Of a DNA stretch of 35,853 nt, positions 28,964 to 35,853 are shown one piece after another (position 1 is the stretch's first letter; each line of letters begins with the position of its first letter). The DNA is from Clostridia bacterium (GTDB taxonomy: Bacteria; Bacillota; Clostridia; Oscillospirales; Acutalibacteraceae). The notes below the pieces were generated by a model that saw only the letters and a program-made list of their open reading frames with translations, was not told where the DNA came from and ran no database searches. Position numbers and translations under genes: made by a program. The stretch covers positions 1 through 35,853 of the forward strand of contig JAFQCT010000021.1 of NCBI GenBank assembly GCA_017399405.1. Reading direction: 5' to 3'.

Positions 28964-30238
28964 ATGGAAATGAGATGCACTCCGTCACGCCTCTCGGGAC
29001 GAATAAATGCAATTTCATCAAAATCAGATGCACACAGGCTTTTAATCTGTGCTACTTTATCTGACAAACCTACAAAAATCAATTGTAACTGTTTGTCAAA
29101 AGATATTGTGGCAACTGCAGAATGCCTTAAAAGTATGGGTGCAGATATTACTGTGGGTAACAGTGCAATTACTGTTACCCCACAACCTTTTAATAAGAAA
29201 GCTACGCTTAACTGTATTGAAAGTGGCTCAACTTTAAGATTTTTATTGCCCGTTGTATCTGCACTTGGCATTGATGCCACATTCAAGGGACAAGGCAGAT
29301 TGCCCGAAAGACCAATTTCACCATTAAAAGAAGAAATGGAGAAAAAAGGTGTAACATTCCATACGGGTAGCGAGTTCCCACTTCACTTGACAGGTGAATT
29401 ACAAGCAGGAGAATATGAAATTGCAGGGAATATAAGTTCACAGTTTATTACAGGACTTCTTTTTGCACTTCCACTTCTTAATGGTGACAGTAAAATTAAA
29501 CTTATTCCGCCGGTTGAGTCGCGGTCATATCTGAATATTACAATTTCCGCACTTCGCAAATTCGGGATTGAAATAGAAGAACAAGAAAATCTTTATATAA
29601 TAAAAGGTAATCAACAATACAAATCTCCAAGTGAAATTACAGTAGATGGTGACTGGTCAAATGGTGCGTTTTTCCTTTGTGCAGGGGCACTTTCAAAAGA
29701 GGGCATTACCGTTACGGGACTTGATGTGAATTCACCACAAGGTGACAAGAAAATTCTTGAAATCTTGCGTAGAATGGGTGCGGATGTAACCGTAATTGGT
29801 ACTGACATTACCGTTAAGAAAAATCGTCTTTTCGGTACAATTGTTGACGCAGGTGATATTCCCGATTTAGTGCCGATAGTTTCTGTGCTTGGTGCTTGCT
29901 GTGAAAAAGGTGCAACGCATATTATCAACGCAGGCAGACTTCGTATAAAAGAAAGTGACCGAATAGAGTCAGTTTTTAATATGCTTAATACAGTCGGTGT
30001 GGCAGTCAGTGAAACTGATGACGGACTTGTAATTTGGAGCGATAATGAAATGGTAGGTAGAGTAGTTAATGGCTACAATGACCACAGAATAGTAATGTCA
30101 GCCGCAATTTTAAGCAGTGAATGTTCATTGCCAGTTGATATTACAGATTACAAAGCGGTTGAAAAATCTTACCCGCATTTCTTTAATGATTTTAATAGTT
30201 TAGGAGGGAAAGCAAATGTCATCAATGACGGGAAATAA
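28964..30238 (+). CDS. aroA: 5-enolpyruvylshikimate-3-phosphate (EPSP) synthase
   Basis: A 424-residue enzyme for step 6. N-terminal SKSDAHRLLICATLS binds substrate phosphate, and SGSTLRFLLPV and GQGRLPERPI follow. GDWSNGAFFLCAGAL, the catalytic DIPDLVPIVSVLG, RLRIKESDRI and YNDHRIVMSAAIL complete the two-domain fold. The start abuts the aroB stop with no gap. In LPERPISPL and SGSTLRFL the family loop residues differ from the E. coli class I pattern, so glyphosate-sensitivity class cannot be stated. The last 23 bases overlap aroC. Confidence 0.96.
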   Translation: MEMRCTPSRLSGRINAISSKSDAHRLLICATLSDKPTKINCNCLSKDIVATAECLKSMGADITVGNSAITVTPQPFNKKATLNCIESGSTLRFLLPVVSALGIDATFKGQGRLPERPISPLKEEMEKKGVTFHTGSEFPLHLTGELQAGEYEIAGNISSQFITGLLFALPLLNGDSKIKLIPPVESRSYLNITISALRKFGIEIEEQENLYIIKGNQQYKSPSEITVDGDWSNGAFFLCAGALSKEGITVTGLDVNSPQGDKKILEILRRMGADVTVIGTDITVKKNRLFGTIVDAGDIPDLVPIVSVLGACCEKGATHIINAGRLRIKESDRIESVFNMLNTVGVAVSETDDGLVIWSDNEMVGRVVNGYNDHRIVMSAAILSSECSLPVDITDYKAVEKSYPHFFNDFNSLGGKANVINDGK

Positions 30239-31280
30239 AATTAAAATATCAGTTTTCGGTCAATCACATTCTAACGGTATCGGTGTTGTGGTTGACGGAC
30301 TACCCGCAGGCAAAAAAATAGATATGGAAAAAGTTATGGCGTTTATGTCTCGTCGTGCTCCCGGCAAAAACTCCCTTTCAACGGGGCGTAAAGAGGCAGA
30401 CATTCCTGAAATCATTTCGGGACTTGTAAATGGTGTAACTTGTGGTGCACCACTTTGTGCAGTAATCAAAAATACAAATCAGCATTCGGCTGATTATAAT
30501 AATATTATGGATACTCCACGCCCATCTCACGCAGATTTCAGCGGTAACATTCGTTATAATGGATTTAACGATGTTTCGGGTGGCGGACATTTTTCAGGCA
30601 GACTTACAGCACCGCTTTGTTTTGCGGGTGCAGTATGTATGCAGATTTTAGAGGATATGGGCATTGAAATTCAAGCTCATATTCAAAAAATTAAAAATGT
30701 ATGTGACGATAAAATTGATTTTGTAAATATTGGTAATTGGAACACCGCATCAAAAGATTTTCCTGTAATCAACGATGAAAAAGGCAAACTTATGATTGCC
30801 GAAATCGAAAAGGCACGGGAAATGGGCGATTCTGTTGGCGGTGTAATCGAATGTGTGGTTACAGGTGTTAAAGCAGGTTACGGTGACCCAATGTTTGATG
30901 GCATTGAAAACCAACTTGCAAAAAACATTTTTGGAATTCCTGCAGTTAAAGGTATTGAATTTGGTAACGGATTTTCTGCTACGGACCTTTATGGTAGTGA
31001 AAACAACGATGATTTTTGTATAGTAAATGATGAAATTAAAACCGCAACAAACAATGCAGGTGGAATAAACGGTGGAATTACAAATGGTATGCCAATAGTA
31101 TTCCGTACTGCAATCAAACCAACACCGTCAATTTATAAAGAACAGAATAGTGTAAGCCTTGCAGATAAAACTGAAAAGAAGTTACAAATAAAAGGCAGAC
31201 ACGACCCGTGTATTGTGCAAAGAGCAGTACCGGTTGTAGAGGCAGTAACTGCATTTACGATATTAGACATAATTTTATAA
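30216..31280 (+). CDS. aroC: Chorismate synthase
   Basis: A 354-residue FMN-dependent enzyme making chorismate (step 7). The N-terminal signature is FGQSHSNGIGVVVDGLPAG, where most members have GESHG: Glu to Gln and Gly to Ser are substitutions, but the His is kept. Also seen are RRAPG-type SRRAPGKNSLSTGRKE (FMN and Arg contacts), ARPSHAD-like PRPSHADF, GGHFSGRLTA and NNAGGINGGITNGMPI, then RHDPCIVQRAVPVVEA. GGAGGG precedes the ATG, which lies inside the end of aroA, so the two are coupled. Confidence 0.96.
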   Translation: MSSMTGNKIKISVFGQSHSNGIGVVVDGLPAGKKIDMEKVMAFMSRRAPGKNSLSTGRKEADIPEIISGLVNGVTCGAPLCAVIKNTNQHSADYNNIMDTPRPSHADFSGNIRYNGFNDVSGGGHFSGRLTAPLCFAGAVCMQILEDMGIEIQAHIQKIKNVCDDKIDFVNIGNWNTASKDFPVINDEKGKLMIAEIEKAREMGDSVGGVIECVVTGVKAGYGDPMFDGIENQLAKNIFGIPAVKGIEFGNGFSATDLYGSENNDDFCIVNDEIKTATNNAGGINGGITNGMPIVFRTAIKPTPSIYKEQNSVSLADKTEKKLQIKGRHDPCIVQRAVPVVEAVTAFTILDIIL

Positions 31281-31289
31281 GGTGATATT

Positions 31290-32435
31290 ATGGAAGACCT
31301 TTCAATCATAAGAGAAAAAATAAATAACATAGATAATCAGATAATTGAACTTTGGAAAGATAGAATGGAAACTTGTCTTTCTGTTGCACAGTATAAGAAA
31401 GAGAATAATCTTCCTGTGCTAGATTCAAAGCGTGAGCGTGAACTTCTTAATCGTATCGGCAATATGGCAGGTGAGGAGTTAGAAGTTTATTCCCGCGTGC
31501 TTTATGATACAATTATGTCAGTTTCCCGTTCATATCAGCACCGTTATCTTAATACTGACAGTGAACTTACAGAGAAAATCAAGTCAGCAGTTGAAAACAC
31601 ACAGAAATTATTCCCTCAAAAAGCAATGGTTGCGTGCCAAGGTGTTGAGGGTGCATATTCAGGGCTTGCTTGCGAAAAACTTTTCAAATATCCAACTGTT
31701 TCATACTTCAAAACTTGGTATGATGTTGTAAATGCTGTTGAAAAAGGGCTTTGCAAATATGGTGTATTGCCAATTGAAAACAGTACAGCGGGTAGTGTAA
31801 ACGCTGTTTACGATTTAATGGCAGAACACAATTTCTATGTAGTTAAAAGTATTCGTCTTAAAATCAACCATTGTCTTTTAGGCAATAAAGGTGCAACTCT
31901 TGACGGTATTAAAGAAATTTTTTCTCATGAGCAGGCAATCAATCAATGCAGTGAGTTTTTGCGTGAGCATAGTAACATTAAAGTTACAGTTTGTGAAAAC
32001 ACTGCAGTAGCAGCAAAAATGGTTATGGAAAGCGGTCGTACTGATGTTGCGGCAATCTCATCAGAAAATTGTCGTGATTTGTATGGTATGACTCTTATTT
32101 CTGACGATGTGCAGAATAAAGATAACAATTACACCCGTTTTATTTGCATTTCAAAAGATTTGGAAATCTATCCGGGAGCGGACAAAACAAGTTTTGTACT
32201 GACTTTGCCACATCATCCGGGCTCGCTTTATCATACACTTGCAAGATTTTATGCGTTGGGCATAAATGTTCATAAAATTGAAAGCAGACCTATACAGAAC
32301 AAAGATTTTGAATTTATGTTTTATTTTGATATGTCTGTTTCAGTTTACGATAATGCTTTTTATGAAATTCTTGAACAGTTAAAAGACGAGTGCGAATATT
32401 TCCACTATTTAGGTAGTTATTCGGAGGTAATGTAA
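31290..32435 (+). CDS. pheA: Bifunctional chorismate mutase / prephenate dehydratase (P-protein)
   Basis: A 381-residue fusion for the phenylalanine branch. Residues 1-85: AroQ-type chorismate mutase (IREKINNIDNQIIELWKDRM, LDSKRERELL). Residues about 108-285: prephenate dehydratase (GVEGAYSGLACEKLF, GVLPIENSTAGSVNAVYDLM, and the NNYTRFICIS motif with catalytic Thr-Arg-Phe). Residues about 295-381: ACT domain (HHPGSLYHTLARFYALGINVHKIESRPI), which normally senses Phe for feedback inhibition. The only chorismate mutase in the operon, so it also feeds tyrA. Confidence 0.96.
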   Translation: MEDLSIIREKINNIDNQIIELWKDRMETCLSVAQYKKENNLPVLDSKRERELLNRIGNMAGEELEVYSRVLYDTIMSVSRSYQHRYLNTDSELTEKIKSAVENTQKLFPQKAMVACQGVEGAYSGLACEKLFKYPTVSYFKTWYDVVNAVEKGLCKYGVLPIENSTAGSVNAVYDLMAEHNFYVVKSIRLKINHCLLGNKGATLDGIKEIFSHEQAINQCSEFLREHSNIKVTVCENTAVAAKMVMESGRTDVAAISSENCRDLYGMTLISDDVQNKDNNYTRFICISKDLEIYPGADKTSFVLTLPHHPGSLYHTLARFYALGINVHKIESRPIQNKDFEFMFYFDMSVSVYDNAFYEILEQLKDECEYFHYLGSYSEVM

Positions 32436-32437
32436 CA

Positions 32438-33658
32438 ATGTACGGACTTTTAGGTGAGCATTTGCCACACAGTTTTTCACCACAAATTCATTTGGCTTTA
32501 GGCAATCACGATTACAATCTTTTTGAGGTTGCACCCGAAAATCTTGAAGCCTTTATGAAAGAACATAATTTTAAGGGTATAAATGTTACAATACCATATA
32601 AAAAGGCTGTTATACCGTATCTTGATGTTGTTTCCCCCGAGGCACAGAAAATTGGTGCAGTTAATACCATAACTGTTCGTGACGGTAAACTTTACGGTGA
32701 TAATACTGATTATTTTGGATTTGTATATATGCTCGAAAAGTCAGGTATCAGCGTTAAAGGCAAAAAAACAGTTGTGCTTGGCGGTGGTGGTGCATCTGCA
32801 ACCGTTCAGGCAGTGCTACACGATTTTGGTGCAAAAGAAGTTATTGTTGTTGATTTGAATACAGAAAATAACTATCAAAATTTATATCTTCACTATGATG
32901 GTGAAATTATTGTAAACACCACCCCTGTTGGAATGTACCCAAACAATTTGAAATCGCTTGTCAATCTTGACGATTTCAAAAATCTTTCAGGCGTGCTTGA
33001 TGTTGTGTATAATCCACTTAAAACAAAACTGATTTTAGATGCTGAAGAACGAAATATACCTTGTTCTGCAGGTCTTTCAATGCTTGTGGCTCAGGCAAAA
33101 AAAGCACACGAGATTTTCTTTTATACAAAAATCGAAACATCAGTTTGTGAAAATATTGAAAACATTCTTAAAAAACAGATGTGCAATATTGTGCTTATTG
33201 GTATGGCGGGTTGCGGTAAGTCAACAATTGGTAAAGTCCTTGCAGAAAAACTTAATAAAGAGTTAGTTGACACGGACCAAATGATAGAAAATGTTGAAAA
33301 TATGCCAATCCCCGAAATAATTGAAAAGTTTGGTGAAGTGCATTTCAGAAATTGTGAAAATGCTGCAGTAATCTTGGCAGGCAGAGAAAAAGAGTGCATA
33401 ATCGCAACGGGTGGGGGAGTTATCACTCGACCTGAAAATTACAATCCGTTAAAGCAAAACGGAATTATAGTATTTATCAATCGTGACGCGGATTTGCTCC
33501 CAACCAATGGCAGACCTCTTTCACAAATGCACGGTGTAAAAGCACTTTATGAAAAAAGAATGCCACTTTATCGTCAGTTTGCCGATGTTGAGGCTGACGG
33601 TAATGGCACAGTTGAAGAAGTAGCCGACAGAATTATAAAGGAGATTGAGCTTTTATGA
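32438..33658 (+). CDS. aroE-aroK: Shikimate dehydrogenase - shikimate kinase fusion
   Basis: A 406-residue bifunctional enzyme for steps 4 and 5. Residues 1-240 are AroE: LPHSFSPQIH and GINVTIPYKK (catalytic Lys) bind shikimate, GDNTDYFGF carries the catalytic Asp, and VVLGGGGASATVQAV is the NADP site, where the usual Arg is Thr. Residues 248-406 are AroK: P-loop GMAGCGKST (255-263), DTDQMIE, the FRNCE segment, ATGGGVITR and NGRPL. Linked by a short helix (about 225-247) without a stop. Such fusions occur in some anaerobes. CGGAGG precedes the ATG. Its stop overlaps aroQ (ATGA). Confidence 0.96.
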   Translation: MYGLLGEHLPHSFSPQIHLALGNHDYNLFEVAPENLEAFMKEHNFKGINVTIPYKKAVIPYLDVVSPEAQKIGAVNTITVRDGKLYGDNTDYFGFVYMLEKSGISVKGKKTVVLGGGGASATVQAVLHDFGAKEVIVVDLNTENNYQNLYLHYDGEIIVNTTPVGMYPNNLKSLVNLDDFKNLSGVLDVVYNPLKTKLILDAEERNIPCSAGLSMLVAQAKKAHEIFFYTKIETSVCENIENILKKQMCNIVLIGMAGCGKSTIGKVLAEKLNKELVDTDQMIENVENMPIPEIIEKFGEVHFRNCENAAVILAGREKECIIATGGGVITRPENYNPLKQNGIIVFINRDADLLPTNGRPLSQMHGVKALYEKRMPLYRQFADVEADGNGTVEEVADRIIKEIELL

Positions 33659-34086
33659 AAATTCTTGTAATCAACGGGCCAAACATCAATATGTTAGGTA
33701 TTCGTGAGCCGGGCATTTATGGTAGCCAGAATTACGAAACTTTACTTTGTGATATTGATGCTTGGGCAAATGAACTCGGTTGCCAGGTCGAGTGTTTTCA
33801 ATCAAATCATGAGGGCGATATAGTTGATAAAATTCAACAGGCTTATGGCGAAGTGGACGGAATTGTCATAAACCCTGCAGCCTATACCCATACAAGCGTT
33901 GCAATTTTAGATGCTCTTAAATCTGTGGGTATCCCTGCAGTTGAAGTTCATATTTCAGATGTAACCAAGCGTGAAGATTTTCGCCAAATCTCTTACGCAG
34001 GTATGGCTTGCGAAGAACATATAATCGGTAAAGGATTAGAGGGCTATCATCTTGCAATGCAGTATCTTTGCAAGAAATACAAATAG
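33655..34086 (+). CDS. aroQ: 3-dehydroquinate dehydratase, type II
   Basis: A 143-residue type II dehydroquinase (step 3). INGPNINMLGIREPGIYGS carries the N-terminal active-site segment with the catalytic Tyr; FQSNHEGDIVDKIQQA, INPAAYTHTSVAILDAL, VEVHISD and GYHLAMQYL complete the signature. It starts within the AroE-AroK stop codon. Last gene of the aromatic operon, so every shikimate step is now accounted for in one transcript. Confidence 0.96.
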   Translation: MKILVINGPNINMLGIREPGIYGSQNYETLLCDIDAWANELGCQVECFQSNHEGDIVDKIQQAYGEVDGIVINPAAYTHTSVAILDALKSVGIPAVEVHISDVTKREDFRQISYAGMACEEHIIGKGLEGYHLAMQYLCKKYK

Positions 34087-34108
34087 TAGATGGTAAGGTG
34101 GTGGCTTT

Positions 34109-34582
34109 ATGCGATTTTATACACACAGTGAAACTCCTAAACCTAAAACTAGTACATTTTCAAAAGCATTTCTAATAGCACTATATGCTTTTATGATTCT
34201 TGTAGGCGTGGGACTTGCATTTTATCTTTTTTATTTTGCGAAAAGTGTAGCAGGTGGAATAATTGAAATAATTATAACTTTTTTGTTGTTTGAATTTGTG
34301 ATAGTAAGAAACTCAAATCTTGAAAAATCTTATGTTGAGATAAATAATGACGAAATATTGGTAGTTGATTATTCTTACCATAGAAAAAAAGAAAAGTGTT
34401 TTAATGTTAAAGAAATAGCTGAAATGCAAGTGCTTTTTGGACATTCTTTTAAAGTGCGTGGGGATAAAATAAATAGTAGTGCAACCCAATATATAGTTTT
34501 TAGAAACCACAAAAAGAGGTACTTATTTAAAGTTTTTTATACTGAAGAAAATTATAAATATTTTCAAGAGCATATCAATTAA
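34109..34582 (+). CDS. Small two-span membrane protein, PH-like C-terminus
   Basis: A 157-residue protein. A short polar N-terminus (MRFYTHSETPKPKTS) leads to two hydrophobic helices (about 19-47 and 50-66). A soluble domain follows (about 70-157), with alternating strands (YVEINNDEILVVDYSY, FNVKEIAEMQVLFGHSFKVRG, YIVFRNHKKRYLFKVFY) and a last helix, the outline of a bacterial PH-like/DUF domain. It begins 22 bases after aroQ with AAGGTGG upstream, so it is probably the last cistron of the aromatic operon, but nothing ties it to aromatic metabolism. No recognised family. Confidence 0.72.
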   Translation: MRFYTHSETPKPKTSTFSKAFLIALYAFMILVGVGLAFYLFYFAKSVAGGIIEIIITFLLFEFVIVRNSNLEKSYVEINNDEILVVDYSYHRKKEKCFNVKEIAEMQVLFGHSFKVRGDKINSSATQYIVFRNHKKRYLFKVFYTEENYKYFQEHIN

Positions 34583-34613
34583 GAGCTTTCATTACCATTA
34601 CATATTAAAAAAC

Positions 34614-34643
34614 AACCCCACTCTCAATCGAGAATGGGGTTTT
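34614..34643 (+). terminator. Terminator ending the aromatic operon region
   Basis: AACCCCA-CTCTC / GAGA-A-TGGGGTT, then TTTT; 30 bases past the stop of the membrane protein. A short GCACT-type tandem stretch (34653-34680) follows. Confidence 0.85.
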
Positions 34644-34680
34644 GTTATATCACTTTGCACTTTGCGTTCTGCACTCTGCA

Positions 34681-35385
34681 CTATTTACAAAAAACATGCC
34701 TGCCAATCGTTGTCACAACTGGTCGTGTTCTAATCCATTGGTTACTTGTTTTTGCAGGATTATAATAGTATATAGCACCGCCTGTAGGGTCCCAACCATT
34801 TATTGCATCTCGTGCTGCTTTCTTTGCTGTATCATTTGGTGGCACACTCCAGTTGCTGTCACGAACTGCCGAGAAAGCACCTGACTGATAAACTACTCCC
34901 GCAATAGAGTCGGGGAACGATGAATGCCTAACTCTGTTCAACACAACCGCACCAACTGCAACTTGCCCCACATAACTCTCGCCTCGTGCTTCTGCACCAA
35001 TAATTCTTGCAAGAAGATACACATCACTTGAACTGTATCCGCCCGCTGACGAACTACCACCTGAACCGAGTCCTAAATATAATAATGTTTTGCGTCCTGC
35101 AATACCATCAACAGTAAGCCCGCAGTTTTTCTGGAATTGTCTTACTGCTTTTTGCGTTGCAGTTCCGTAAATGCCGTCAATCGAGCCTGAGTACAAACCG
35201 AGTTCACGCAACTTGCTTTGAATTTGTCGCACTTCTTGTCCCCGTGAGCCTAATTGAGATAATGTCTGTGCACTTTCACCGTATGTGTACGCTATGGCTG
35301 TAATCACTAATACATTTACAAGAATAATGGCAACTATCTGCCACAACACTTGTTTTTTACTTCGCATTTCCTTTTTTGTGTCCAT
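34681..35385 (-). CDS. Spore cortex-lytic / cell wall hydrolase, SleB-type
   Basis: A 234-residue protein. A basic N-terminus and a membrane/signal segment (about 10-33, QVLWQIVAIILVNVLVITAIAYTY) come first. A PG_binding_1 domain follows (about 42-102, LGSRGQEVRQIQSKLRELGLYSGSIDGIYG), then a Gly/Ser linker. The C-terminal Hydrolase_2 domain (about 118-234) has AEARGES with the catalytic Glu and VGAVVLNRV. Architecture matches SleB, a lytic transglycosylase for germination, or the related CwlJ-type enzymes. The ATG at 35385 follows GGAGTG; a GTG four codons upstream overlaps that RBS. No ypeB gene is adjacent within the window. Confidence 0.92.
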   Translation of the reverse strand: MDTKKEMRSKKQVLWQIVAIILVNVLVITAIAYTYGESAQTLSQLGSRGQEVRQIQSKLRELGLYSGSIDGIYGTATQKAVRQFQKNCGLTVDGIAGRKTLLYLGLGSGGSSSAGGYSSSDVYLLARIIGAEARGESYVGQVAVGAVVLNRVRHSSFPDSIAGVVYQSGAFSAVRDSNWSVPPNDTAKKAARDAINGWDPTGGAIYYYNPAKTSNQWIRTRPVVTTIGRHVFCK

Positions 35386-35547
35386 TTTATATATCACTCC
35401 GAGCGTTTTATTCGATATTATGTTTTCCTTTATAGGATTTTTTATTCAAAAAATAGGAGTAATTGTGGTCAAAATGCGTATTATATACAATATATATTGC
35501 TACAAAAATAAATTGAAAAAATTTTTCAAAAAAATTCAAAAAAGTTG

Positions 35548-35576
35548 TTGACAAGTGGATTTTGTTGTGGTATTAT
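35548..35576 (+). promoter_or_regulatory. rRNA operon promoter P1
   Basis: TTGACA (35548-35553), 17 bases, TATTAT (35571-35576), with an A/T-rich tract upstream (35505-35545) that could act as an UP element. Confidence 0.85.
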
Positions 35577-35641
35577 ATGCAAGCTGTCTGCGAGAGAGCA
35601 AAGCTCAACAGCAAAAAACTTAAAAAAGTTTCAAAAAACTG

Positions 35642-35680
35642 TTGACAACCTCGTGGAGTTTTGGTACAATAAAACTCCAC
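35642..35680 (+). promoter_or_regulatory. rRNA operon promoter P2 with palindrome
   Basis: TTGACA (35642-35647), 17 bases, TACAAT (35665-35670). A perfect 10-bp inverted repeat GTGGAGTTTT / AAAACTCCAC (35653-35662 and 35671-35680) is centred on the -10 box. The tandem P1/P2 layout is typical of rRNA operons. Confidence 0.85.
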
Positions 35681-35853
35681 CCGCAAAAACGGGTTGGACA
35701 GACTGAACCTTAAAAATTAAACAACGACGAGATAAGTAAAAGGAACCCTGTAGTTTCTATGAGAGTATGAAAATACTTGATGGAAGTACAAGAAACAGTA
35801 ATTCTTTTGGATAACAGAAGAGTTAAAAAAGAACGCAAAGCGTTTGAGTTAAA
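35681..35853 (+). other. rRNA operon leader (16S gene lies beyond the window)
   Basis: No ORF. A small hairpin CCCG/CGGG (35680-35695) follows P2. GAACCTTAAAAATTAAACAACG (in two parts, 35704-35725) resembles the CTTTGAAAACTAAACA stretch commonly found ahead of 16S genes in Firmicutes. The 16S 5' end itself (AGAGTTTGATCC) is not reached. Confidence 0.65.

Noticed and set aside
35403-35450. Sigma-G promoter for the SleB-type gene (CATAATA at about 35415-35421 on the minus strand)
   Set aside because: A -10-like CATNNTA is there, but the nearest -35-like TGAATA is 20 bases away instead of 17-18, so I do not list it.
35681-35853. Start of the 16S rRNA gene
   Set aside because: The conserved AGAGTTTGATCC start of 16S is not reached before the window ends; only the leader is present.

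Overview
The window is AT-rich DNA from an anaerobic, endospore-forming member of the Clostridia. The best guess is a gut Oscillospiraceae/Ruminococcaceae-type organism; the genus cannot be fixed from this stretch. Supporting signs are a SleB-type cortex hydrolase, a SpoIIQ-like M23 protein with a forespore-sigma-like promoter, an [FeFe]-hydrogenase-like sensor cluster, a sodium-pump decarboxylase beta subunit, Gram-positive-type LexA with its SOS box, and strong AGGAGG-type ribosome binding sites.

Layout. 1-1775 is the end of a mobile element: the tail of an unknown ORF and a large serine recombinase. 1806-2208 holds tRNA-Leu(GAG) with a 215-bp structured repeat at its 3' end. 2226-3010 has three small genes (zinc-knuckle protein, RHH protein, short conserved protein). 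3090-5368 holds a DUF554 membrane protein and, divergently, a decarboxylase beta subunit with a small OadG-like partner. 5539-7673 is a HAAS-domain membrane protein coupled to a condensation-domain-like acyltransferase. 7831-11126 is a DRTGG / HATPase / [FeFe]-hydrogenase-like / DRTGG / PHP operon. 11185-13276 has an anchored secreted protein, an Sfp-type PPTase and the M23 protein. 13325-13583 has a probable small RNA and the SOS-controlled lexA promoter. 13636-18591 is lexA plus RNA-modification genes and a lipid kinase. 18629-18964 is tRNA-Thr(GGT) with a second copy of the structured repeat. 19061-21660 is an XRE/DUF2157-like pair split by a frame change, a GDYXXLXY-like partner and a GtrA protein. 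21804-24412 is an amino-acid ABC transporter whose binding protein looks circularly permuted, followed by a 47-residue ORF. 24520-25527 is trpS. 25573-25793 is a MITE-like repeat.

25833-34086 is the metabolic centre: one operon encoding all seven shikimate-pathway steps plus the first committed steps to Tyr and Phe (DAHP synthase, tyrA, aroB, aroA, aroC, pheA, aroE-aroK fusion, aroQ). It is preceded by a promoter, a Phe/Tyr-rich leader peptide and a terminator/antiterminator, so ribosome-mediated attenuation by Phe and Tyr is predicted. The window ends with sleB and the tandem promoters and leader of an rRNA operon whose 16S gene lies beyond the edge.

The observation I rate highest is the pair of ~212-215-bp elements at the 3' ends of the two tRNA genes. 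They share a core in which several stems show compensatory changes. Each is flanked by a direct repeat of its own host tRNA's 3' end and carries an inverted, host-matched copy of the T-arm. The Phe/Tyr attenuator, the permuted binding protein and the small RNA next to lexA follow.
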